Shown here piece by piece: positions 33,649 through 40,697 of a stretch of 64,000 bases of DNA. Below the pieces are notes generated by a model that saw only the letters and a program-made list of their open reading frames with translations, was not told the origin of the DNA and did not search any database. This stretch comes from Virgisporangium ochraceum (GTDB lineage: Bacteria; Actinomycetota; Actinomycetes; Mycobacteriales; Micromonosporaceae), in the NCBI RefSeq assembly GCF_016863655.1, contig NZ_BOPH01000112.1:40993-104992 (forward strand), written 5' to 3'. The translations under genes and the position numbers were made by a program. The first letter of the stretch is position 1. The number at the start of each line of letters is the position of its first letter.

Positions 33649-35330
33649 ACGGGTTCTCGCGCCGGGGCGTGCTGCGGGCCACGGCCGTCGCGGGTGGCGG
33701 TGCCGTCGCCGCGCTCCCGGCCGCAACGGCCGCCGCACATGGCCGTCGCCGGGGCCGGCTCGCGCTCGTCGGCGGGCGGATCCATACGATGGACGCGCGC
33801 GGCAGCGTCGCCGCCGAGGTGCTCATCGAGGACGGCCGGTTCGTCGACGTCGGCCGGCGGGTCGACACCCGCGACGCGCGGGTCGTGAACCTGCGCGGGC
33901 GCACGGTCGTGCCCGGTCTCATCGAGGGGCACGTGCACTTCGTGAGCCTCGCCAACCGGCCCGGCTGGCACGTGGTCATCGAGAACGCCCGCGACATCGC
34001 CGGCGTCCAGCGGATGCTCGCCGACCGGCGGGCCGGGCGCGGCACGGGTTTCGTCGCCGGCACGCCGGTGCCCGAGGGGCAGTTCATCACCGCGATGGGC
34101 GGCTGGCACCCCAACCTGTTCGCCGAGCGCCGCCTGCCGACCCGGGCCGAGCTCGACGCCGCCGTGTCCGACCGGCCGGTGCTGCTGTTCCAGGGCGGCA
34201 CCGGTCCCTGCGCGACGAACAGCCCCGGCAAGGCGTTCCTCGAGACGGTCTCCGACGCGCTGGCCGGGCCGGTGGTCGTCGGCGACGACGGGTCGATCGC
34301 CTCGGGCGCCCAGTCGCGGGCGGCGCTGTACCACCTGCGGGCCCGGCAGACGTTCGAGGACAGGAAGCGCAGCGCCCTCGACGCGATGACGTACTCCGGC
34401 AGCCTCGGGCTCACCGCGCTGCTCGACCAGGTGCTGCCGCCGTCACCCGGCCCGATCAACCCGTCGCAGGGGCTGCCGAACCTCGACCACTTCCGCATGT
34501 ACGACCCGCTGCTCGCGCTGCACCGGGAGGGCCGCACGTTCGTCCGCCTGCAGACGAACTTCCTCCACAACGAGACCGACCCGGCGCTGCCCGAACTGCG
34601 CGACCGGCTGAACAACCAGTTCCCGCTCTTCGGCGACGACCTGATGATGACCGGCGCGATCGGGGAGTGGGGCGCGGCCGGCGACGGCACCGGCGCCGCC
34701 TGGACCGAGGCGCAGCGGCTGATCGCGCGGGCCCGCTGGCGCAACACCAACCGGACGCTGACCCTGGCGGCGCTGGAGGCGCAGGTCGCCGGCTACGAGG
34801 CGGTGCACGCCGAGTTCGGCATCGCCGGCCTGCGCTGGACGATCCACCACGTGCAGGTGGCCACCGACGCGCTGCTGACCCGGCTCAAGGCGATGGACGT
34901 CGGTGTGCAGACCGGTACGTGGCGGTACGTGTCCGGCACGCCGACCGCGGCCGGGTCGCCGTTCCGGCTGGTCGTCGACAACGGCATCAAGGCCGGCATC
35001 CACATGGACGGGGTGCACATCGCGCCGCTGACGCCGTGGCTGTCGCTGTACTACGCGGTGACCGGCGTCAACGCGCTCGGCGTGCTGATCAACGACGGTC
35101 AGCAGCTCACCCGCCAGGAGGCCATGCGCCTGTACACCCGCGAGAACGCCTGGCACCTGAACATGGAGGACCGCATCGGCTCGATCGAGAAGGGCAAGCT
35201 CGCCGACCTCGTGGTCCTCGACCGGGACTACTTCACCGTGCCGGACGAGGAGCTGAAGCTCGTCTCGCCGGTTCTCACGCTGGTGGGCGGCGAGGTCGTG
35301 CACGATTCGGGCGCTGTGCGGGTCCCATAG
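33645..35330 (+). CDS. Tat-exported YtcJ-like amidohydrolase (third of three)
   Basis: A 561-residue paralogue with Tat signal NGFSRRGVLRATAVAGG and ATAAAHG cleavage region. Metal motifs are GLIEGHVHFVSLA, WTIHHVQVA and IHMDGVHIAPLTP; LFGDDLMMTGAIGEW is the shared block. GTG 33645 overlaps the previous stop as GTGA, so it arose most likely by tandem duplication and is co-translated. Divergence in the substrate-pocket segments suggests that the copies have different substrates or steps. Confidence 0.87.
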   Translation: MNGFSRRGVLRATAVAGGGAVAALPAATAAAHGRRRGRLALVGGRIHTMDARGSVAAEVLIEDGRFVDVGRRVDTRDARVVNLRGRTVVPGLIEGHVHFVSLANRPGWHVVIENARDIAGVQRMLADRRAGRGTGFVAGTPVPEGQFITAMGGWHPNLFAERRLPTRAELDAAVSDRPVLLFQGGTGPCATNSPGKAFLETVSDALAGPVVVGDDGSIASGAQSRAALYHLRARQTFEDRKRSALDAMTYSGSLGLTALLDQVLPPSPGPINPSQGLPNLDHFRMYDPLLALHREGRTFVRLQTNFLHNETDPALPELRDRLNNQFPLFGDDLMMTGAIGEWGAAGDGTGAAWTEAQRLIARARWRNTNRTLTLAALEAQVAGYEAVHAEFGIAGLRWTIHHVQVATDALLTRLKAMDVGVQTGTWRYVSGTPTAAGSPFRLVVDNGIKAGIHMDGVHIAPLTPWLSLYYAVTGVNALGVLINDGQQLTRQEAMRLYTRENAWHLNMEDRIGSIEKGKLADLVVLDRDYFTVPDEELKLVSPVLTLVGGEVVHDSGAVRVP

Positions 35331-35337
35331 ACGCCTT

Positions 35338-36132
35338 TCACCCCAGCGCGAGATCGGGGTCGTCGACGGGCAGGGCCGGTCGCTCACCGGCGATCGGGTA
35401 CTTCTCCGTGAGCTGCGTGACCGGCCCGGGCCAGACGGCCTGGGCCACCTCGATGGCCTTGCCGCGCTGGTCGAACGCGACGTGCAGGAGCACCAGCACG
35501 GGCGTGTCGGCGCGGATCTGCAGCAGCTCGGCCTCGTCGCGGCTGGGCAGCCGGGCGGTGATCTGGTCGGTCGCGCTCGTGTAGGTGCGCCCGGTCGCCT
35601 CCTCGACCTCCTGGTACAGGGGGCGGTCGAACACCTCGGGCCGCGCCAACGCCGTGCCGTCGGCGTCGGAGGGCCGCAACCACGACGCGCCCACCTCCAC
35701 CGGCACGTCCTGCGTGCGTACCAGGTGCCGGCGCACCACCAGGGTGCTGCCGGCCGGGACACCGAACGCCTCGGCGACGTCGTGCGGCGCCGGGCTGTGC
35801 CCGACCTCCATGAGGTGCTGGCGGTACCGCGCGGCGAGGTCGGCGTGGTAGCCGCGCTGGCCGCCGTAGCGTCCGCGCGAGAGGCGGTTGAGGCGGCGCT
35901 TGGTGCCGCGGACAAAGGTCCCGGAGCCGGGACGCGTGATCAGCACCCCTTCGACGCGCAGCTGGTCGATGGTGCGCTGGATCGTCTGCTTCGCCACCCC
36001 GTACTCGACGGCGATGGCGGGGATCGCGGGCAGCCGCTCACCGGGCGCCCACTCACCGCGGCGGATCCGCTCGCGGAGCAACATCGCGATCTGACGGTGC
36101 GGCGCCTCGGCGGCACCGGGATTGATCGACAT
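35338..36132 (-). CDS. GntR-family regulator with UTRA domain (HutC subfamily)
   Basis: A 264-residue repressor-type regulator. The N-terminal winged helix has LRERIRRGEWAPGERLPAIP then AIAVEYGVAKQTIQRTIDQL and the wing GVLITRPGSGTFV. The C-terminal UTRA ligand domain includes STLVVRRHLVRTQDVPVEVGASWL and ITARLPSRDEAELLQI. It converges on the third amidohydrolase gene with a seven-base gap, so it is likely the ligand-responsive regulator of the uptake locus. A CCTAG-CCTC-CTAGG repeat just upstream of its start (36141-36154) might be its own operator. Confidence 0.92.
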   Translation of the reverse strand: MSINPGAAEAPHRQIAMLLRERIRRGEWAPGERLPAIPAIAVEYGVAKQTIQRTIDQLRVEGVLITRPGSGTFVRGTKRRLNRLSRGRYGGQRGYHADLAARYRQHLMEVGHSPAPHDVAEAFGVPAGSTLVVRRHLVRTQDVPVEVGASWLRPSDADGTALARPEVFDRPLYQEVEEATGRTYTSATDQITARLPSRDEAELLQIRADTPVLVLLHVAFDQRGKAIEVAQAVWPGPVTQLTEKYPIAGERPALPVDDPDLALG

Positions 36133-36484
36133 GGGATCAGCCTAGCCTCCTAGGACGGCGGAGGGGGTGTGGCGCGCCGGCCATACGGCACCGAATCCTG
36201 TACGCCAGGGTATGGCGGAGCTATCGGGCCGCTAGATGCCGGCGGTCCCGTGGGCTCCGGGGGACGTGAGTTCCGGGGACGTAAGTGCCGGAGAGCGTGG
36301 GTTTCCGGGACGTCGGTCCGGGGGCGTGGGTTCCGGAGCCTGGAGTGTGGGGGGCGAGGTTTCGCCGGGACCCTCGGTGCGCGGGTTCTGGTAGCGCCTT
36401 GCCGGTTCCGGTATGCGCTGTGGTGCAACCGTTCCGGTACCGGGTGGTGCCGCGCCTGTCGAGTTCCAGCGCGGTCATCCGCCC
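36133..36484. other. Gene-free, low-complexity G-rich stretch
   Basis: No gene is convincing here. From about 36240 to 36370 the plus strand repeats loose variants of GGGACGTGGGTTCCGGAG, so frames through it give repeat-like products. The left end must hold the GntR promoter. Confidence 0.5.
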
Positions 36485-36560
36485 GCCGATCTTGCAGTTG
36501 TGGCCCCTCCTAAAACACGACATGTCACCACATAGGTGCGGCCACAAGTGCAAGATCGGC
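36485..36560. repeat. Large imperfect palindrome, likely dispersed element
   Basis: Two 21-base arms (36485-36505 and 36540-36560), built on GATCTTGCA and TTGTGGCC, are reverse complements except for one base. The 34-base centre has its own GACATGTC palindrome and CACC/GGTG hairpin. The size and form suit a small repeated palindromic element or a bidirectional terminator. It shares the GATCTTG core with the repeat at 25100-25147. Confidence 0.75.
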
Positions 36561-36604
36561 GCGCCAGCGGCGGGCGGCGGGCGGTCCGGGGCCCCGGCGC
36601 AGTG

Positions 36605-36940
36605 TTACTGGTCGTTCAGGGACCGGGGGTCGATGCCCCAGCGGTCGAGGAACTCGCCCAGCGGCAGGGTGTCGAGCTGGTTCTGGACGTGGGTCAGCAG
36701 GGCCTCGTCGGCGGTGCCGTTGGTGTCGGCGTCCACCCTCAGGAGCTCGGCACCGGTGTCGCGGCGGGTGATGAGGACGTCGCGGCGGGCGGCGGCGTCC
36801 TCGGGGTTCGCCGTGTCGGTGGCCACACGGACCAGCGCACCCACGAACCGGCCCGCGCCGGACCATCTGCCGGCCGGCGGGGGAGTGACCAGGTCTGCGG
36901 CCAGCACCTGGCCGGCCGGGGAGGTGAGGTCAGCGGCCAT
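36605..36940 (-). CDS. Small hypothetical protein (111 aa)
   Basis: Starts MAADLTSPAGQVLAADLVTP and ends FLDRWGIDPRSLNDQ. Residues ~55-75 read DVLITRRDTGAELLRVDAD, followed by a helical end. No known domain, signal peptide or membrane segment. ATG 36940 has GGGGTG about eight bases upstream and a TATAGT -10-like box at 36974-36979 on the minus strand, so it appears to be a real, separately transcribed gene. Confidence 0.65.
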   Translation of the reverse strand: MAADLTSPAGQVLAADLVTPPPAGRWSGAGRFVGALVRVATDTANPEDAAARRDVLITRRDTGAELLRVDADTNGTADEALLTHVQNQLDTLPLGEFLDRWGIDPRSLNDQ

Positions 36941-37071
36941 GGGACACCCCGTGCGTGAAGATCATGGAGCGGAACTATAGGACAGGCGCCGGGAACCAGA
37001 ACCTCCGGATTGGCAGCCACGGCGTGGTCCACCCTTCGGACAAATGATGGGGCGCCGTGGGTGCCGCCTTC

Positions 37072-37077
37072 TAAGGT
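37072..37077 (+). promoter_or_regulatory. Leaderless -10 element for the aminotransferase
   Basis: TAAGGT with a six-base spacer to ATG 37084, as at several other genes in the window. Confidence 0.45.
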
Positions 37078-37083
37078 GGCGGG

Positions 37084-38295
37084 ATGCAGGTCAGCCAGTC
37101 GAGCAAGCTCGCCAACGTCTGTTACGACATCCGTGGTCCGGTGCTGCAGGAGGCCAAGCGCCTGGAGGCCGAGGGGCACCAGGTCCTCAAGCTGAACATC
37201 GGCAACCCGGCCCCGTTCGGCTTCGCGGCACCCGAGGAGATGCTCCAGGACGTCATCCTGAACCTCCCGGCCGCACACGGGTACGGCGACTCGAAGGGCC
37301 TGCTGTCCGCCCGCCGCGCGGTCGTGCAGTACTACCAGACCAAGGGCGTGGGCGGCGTCGACGTCGAGGACGTGTACCTCGGCAACGGTGTCAGCGAGCT
37401 CATCGTGATGGCGCTGCAGGCGCTGCTCGACAACGGCGACGAGGTGCTCATCCCGTCCCCTGACTATCCACTGTGGACGGCGGCGACCAGCCTCTGCGGC
37501 GGCACCGCGGTGCACTACCTCTGCGATGAGCAGGCGGACTGGTACCCCGACATCAGCGACATCGAGTCGAAGATCACCGACCGGACGCGCGCGATCGTCG
37601 TCATCAACCCGAACAACCCGACCGGCGCGGTGTACCCCGACGCGCTGCTGGAGCAGATCGTCGAGCTGGCCCGCCGGCACCACCTGCTGGTCCTGTCCGA
37701 CGAGATCTACGACAAGATCCTCTACGACGACGCGACGCACACCTCGACGGCCGCGCTCGCGCCCGACCTGCTGTGCCTGACGTTCAACGGGCTGTCGAAG
37801 GCCTACCGGGTGGCGGGCTTCCGCACCGGCTGGATGGTGGTCTCCGGCCCGAAGCAGCACGCCGAGAGCTACATCGAGGGCCTGGAGATCCTGTCCAACA
37901 TGCGGCTGTGCCCGAACGTGCCCACCCAGCACGCCGTGCAGACCGCGCTCGGCGGCTACCAGAGCATCAACGACCTCGTGCTGCCCGGGGGCCGGCTGCT
38001 CGAACAGCGCGACGTCGCCCACGAGATGCTGACGTCGATCCCGGGAATCAGCTGCGTCAAGCCGAAGGGCGCGCTGTACATGTTCCCGCGCATCGACCCG
38101 AAGGTGCACCCGATCCACGACGACGAGAAGTTCGTGCTCGACCTGCTGCTCAACGAGCGGCTGCTCGTGGTGCAGGGCACCGGGTTCAACTGGGCGAAGC
38201 CCGACCACTTCCGGGTGGTCACGCTGCCCCGGGTCGCCGACCTCAAGGACGCCATCGGCCGGATCGGACGCTTCCTCAGCACGTACCGGCAGTAG
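37084..38295 (+). CDS. Pyridoxal-phosphate aminotransferase, AlaA-like
   Basis: A 403-residue class I aminotransferase. The beginning, YDIRGPVLQEAKRLEAEGHQ then VLKLNIGNPAPFGF, is characteristic of AlaA (glutamate-pyruvate transaminase). The PLP features are NPNNPTGAVYP (Asn), SDEIYDKILYDD (Asp/Tyr) and NGLSKAYRVAGFRTGW with the Schiff-base Lys. Length matches AlaA. It probably makes alanine from pyruvate and glutamate. Confidence 0.9.
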   Translation: MQVSQSSKLANVCYDIRGPVLQEAKRLEAEGHQVLKLNIGNPAPFGFAAPEEMLQDVILNLPAAHGYGDSKGLLSARRAVVQYYQTKGVGGVDVEDVYLGNGVSELIVMALQALLDNGDEVLIPSPDYPLWTAATSLCGGTAVHYLCDEQADWYPDISDIESKITDRTRAIVVINPNNPTGAVYPDALLEQIVELARRHHLLVLSDEIYDKILYDDATHTSTAALAPDLLCLTFNGLSKAYRVAGFRTGWMVVSGPKQHAESYIEGLEILSNMRLCPNVPTQHAVQTALGGYQSINDLVLPGGRLLEQRDVAHEMLTSIPGISCVKPKGALYMFPRIDPKVHPIHDDEKFVLDLLLNERLLVVQGTGFNWAKPDHFRVVTLPRVADLKDAIGRIGRFLSTYRQ

Positions 38296-38582
38296 TGGGC
38301 GTCGTCCGGCAGGCGGTCGCGCTGTTCGGGGCGACGTTCCTGCCCGAGGAGGCGGTCCCGTACCTCGGGCTGCTGCCCCTCGCGCTCGGGATCAAGGCCG
38401 GCGTGCGGGCCTGGCGCCACCGCAACGACCCGGAGGACGAGGCCGGGGAGAAGATCGGCGGCCCGGCGACCCTGGAGGGCGCCGCCGTCACGTTCGTCAA
38501 CGGCGGCCGCTCCTTCGCCACCCGTCCGGTGGTGGCGAAGGAGCTCAGCCGCTGGGGGCACGTGCTCCTGCCGCCGTGCTGA
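38295..38582 (+). pseudogene. Truncated cadmium-resistance-transporter-like protein
   Basis: From GTG 38295, which overlaps the aminotransferase stop by one base, the frame encodes about 95 residues. PEEAVPYLGLLPLALGIKAG then VRAWRHR and GGPATLEGAAVTFVNGG resemble the middle of Cad-family (PF03596) transporters, with one or two membrane helices. Those proteins have about 200 residues and continue as NGGDN..., whereas this ends FATRPVVAKELSRWGHVLLPPC. I infer a fragment of a lost transporter; a small real gene is possible. Confidence 0.5.
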
Positions 38583-38597
38583 TCGGCCCGGGCCTGC

Positions 38598-39647
38598 TCA
38601 ACCTCGCTGAGGGGCTGTGACGCGTCCCCGCAGGACGACCAGGCGGGGGTGTCGGAGGACCCCGGGTTCCAGGCGCGGGTCGACGTCGTAGCCGACCAGG
38701 TCGGCCAGCCCGCCCTCGACCAGGCCGGGCAGGCCGAGGTAGTCGCGGGCGGTCCAGCTGGCCGCGCCGATCGCGACCGTTGGCGACAGCCCCGCGGCGA
38801 GCAGGAACTCCACCTCGGACACCACGTTGCCGAACGGGGCCGAGTCGGTGCCGGCCAGCACCGCGACCCCGGCCTCATGGGCGACCGCGGCCGCCCGGGG
38901 CAGCCCGGCGATCCCGCCGAGGAAGTAGTCCTTGCGCGGCCCTTCGGGCTTGGTGCGCACGTCGTCGACCATCGGAAGGAACGCGGTCGCGGTCGGCACG
39001 AAGGCGCCGCCGCGGGCGGCCAGGCGCTCGATCAGGTCGTCGGTGAGGTACCAGCCGTGCTCGATGGAGTCGACGCCGCACTCCACCGCGACCCGGGTGC
39101 CGGCCGCGGTCTGGCAGTGCGCCGCCACCCGGAACCCGTGGGCGTGTACCGCGTCGACCACCGCCCGCACCAGCGCCGACGGCAGCGCCGGCCGGTCGTG
39201 CTCCCAGTCTGCGACGATCTTGCACCAGCCGTCGTTGGCGGTGGCCTCCGCGAGGGCGGCGGCCACCAGGTCGTCGGTCGGCGTGTGCATCGGGTGGCCG
39301 GTCGCCAGTCCCGTATGGGCCAGCAGGCGTCCGGCGGTCACCAGCCGCGGCAGCGTTGGGTCGGCGCGCAGCGCCGCGGGCACCGGCGCGGTGTGACCGG
39401 GGACGCGCAGCGCCGTCGTCCCGGCCGCGACGTGCTGGGCGCACTCCTCGACGAACCGTCCGTCGGTGAAGACCCCGGCGTCGTCGTGGCCGGGGTGGGT
39501 GTGCACGTCGACCAGCCCGGGCGTCAGGAACAGGTCGGTGGCGGCCGTGTCCACGGAACCGCGCGGACGGGTGAACGTGACGCGGTCACCGAGCAGCCAC
39601 AGCTCCGTGCGCTCCCCGGAGGGCAGCAGCGTGCCGGTGACCCGCAT
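38598..39647 (-). CDS. Cytosolic amidohydrolase (imidazolonepropionase-like)
   Basis: A 349-residue metal hydrolase without a signal peptide. LTPGLVDVHTHPGHDD gives His-x-His, WCKIVADWEHD lies where a bridging Lys is expected, AAHCQTA and SIEHGWYL give two more His, and AGTDSAPFG gives the catalytic Asp. This is the imidazolonepropionase/prolidase-type set. It starts nine bases after the PAC2 stop and is probably in one operon with that gene. It is not closely related to the three exported enzymes. Confidence 0.85.
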   Translation of the reverse strand: MRVTGTLLPSGERTELWLLGDRVTFTRPRGSVDTAATDLFLTPGLVDVHTHPGHDDAGVFTDGRFVEECAQHVAAGTTALRVPGHTAPVPAALRADPTLPRLVTAGRLLAHTGLATGHPMHTPTDDLVAAALAEATANDGWCKIVADWEHDRPALPSALVRAVVDAVHAHGFRVAAHCQTAAGTRVAVECGVDSIEHGWYLTDDLIERLAARGGAFVPTATAFLPMVDDVRTKPEGPRKDYFLGGIAGLPRAAAVAHEAGVAVLAGTDSAPFGNVVSEVEFLLAAGLSPTVAIGAASWTARDYLGLPGLVEGGLADLVGYDVDPRLEPGVLRHPRLVVLRGRVTAPQRG

Positions 39648-39656
39648 CCGGCGCGG

Positions 39657-40523
39657 TCAGTAGCTGGCGGTCGGACCGGCCTGCCCGCCGCGGCGGCGCA
39701 GGTACTTCTCGAACTCCTGGGCGATCTCGTCGCCGCTCAGCGGCTGGATGCCCTCGTCGCCCGAGCGCTCCTCGAGCTCGCGGACGTACTCGGCCAGCTC
39801 GGCGTCCTGCTCGGCGGCCTGCCGCAGCCGGTTCTCCCAGTCACCGGACTCCTCGGCCAGGTCGGCGGTGGGCACCGGCATGTCGAGGACCTCCTCGATG
39901 CGGTGCAGCAGGGCCAGCGTCGCCTTCGGGCACGGCGGGTTGTTCGCGTAGTGGGGCACGTGCACCCAGAACGACATCGCCTCCAGCTCGGCGCGCTGCG
40001 CCGCGTCCTGAAGGATGCTCACGATGCCGACGGGCCCCTCGTACCTCGACAGGGTGAGGCCGTACCGCGCGGCCACCGTCTTGTCGCTCGCGCTGCCGGA
40101 GATCGGCAGCGGCCGGGTGAAGGGGACGTCGGCCAGCAGCGCGCCGAGGAGCACGACGCGTGACACGTCGAGGCTGTGGCAGACCTCGAGCAGCTCCTGG
40201 CAGAACGTACGCCACCGCATGCTCGGCTCGATGCCGCGGATGAGGACCACGTCGCGTTCGGCGCCGGGCGGCGACGCGACCGCGAACCGCGTGGTCGGCC
40301 ACTCGATCTTGCGGACCTCGCCGTCGGTGAGCGTGACGGTGGGCCGGTTCACCTGGAAGTCGTAGAACTCCTCCGGGTCGAGCGTGGCGACCGTCTTGGC
40401 CTCCCAGATCTCCTCCAGGTGCTCCACCACGGCGGTGGAGGCGTCGGCCGCGTCGTTCCACCCCTCGAACGCGGCGATGGCGACAGGGGAGCGGAGCACG
40501 GGTAAGCCGTCGAACTCGGTCAC
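39657..40523 (-). CDS. PAC2 family protein
   Basis: A 288-residue protein of the PAC2 family (proteasome-assembling chaperone fold). VAIAAFEGWNDAADASTAVVEHL, FYDFQVNRPTV and MSFWVHVPHYANNPPCPKATLALL are conserved actinobacterial features, and the C-terminus is an acidic helical tail. In eukaryotes PAC2 helps to assemble proteasomes; the bacterial role is unproven though actinobacteria do have 20S proteasomes. GTG 40523 has TAGGCT six bases upstream, indicating a leaderless transcript. Confidence 0.92.
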   Translation of the reverse strand: MTEFDGLPVLRSPVAIAAFEGWNDAADASTAVVEHLEEIWEAKTVATLDPEEFYDFQVNRPTVTLTDGEVRKIEWPTTRFAVASPPGAERDVVLIRGIEPSMRWRTFCQELLEVCHSLDVSRVVLLGALLADVPFTRPLPISGSASDKTVAARYGLTLSRYEGPVGIVSILQDAAQRAELEAMSFWVHVPHYANNPPCPKATLALLHRIEEVLDMPVPTADLAEESGDWENRLRQAAEQDAELAEYVRELEERSGDEGIQPLSGDEIAQEFEKYLRRRGGQAGPTASY

Positions 40524-40529
40524 CGACCC

Positions 40530-40535
40530 AGCCTA
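40530..40535 (-). promoter_or_regulatory. Leaderless -10 element for the PAC2 gene
   Basis: On the minus strand TAGGCT, six bases, then GTG 40523. Confidence 0.45.
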
Positions 40536-40685
40536 CGCGGGTGCGGTCGGCACTGCTCAGGACCGCACCGTCAGCGCGTGTCGCCCGCCCGTCACGCGCG
40601 TCACGGCGGGCCCGGCACCGGCGGCACGGTCCGCCCGTCACGGGCGTCACAGCCGACTCTGTCACGGTCCGCATACGGGTTGGCG

Positions 40686-40691
40686 TAGATT
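40686..40691 (+). promoter_or_regulatory. Leaderless -10 element for metH
   Basis: TAGATT is followed by six bases and ATG 40698. If the transcript starts here, there is no leader for a riboswitch. I looked in 40536-40685 for a B12 box or SAM motif and saw only GTCAC-rich, GC-rich sequence. Confidence 0.5.
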
Positions 40692-40697
40692 CAAACG

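Noticed and set aside
40590..40660. CRISPR-like GTCAC repeats
   Set aside because: Units are short, irregular and without spacers of even length; they are a GC-rich degenerate repeat only.
40536..40685. Possible B12 or SAH riboswitch before metH
   Set aside because: No B12 box or SAH/SAM core motif was found and the -10 element predicts a leaderless transcript.
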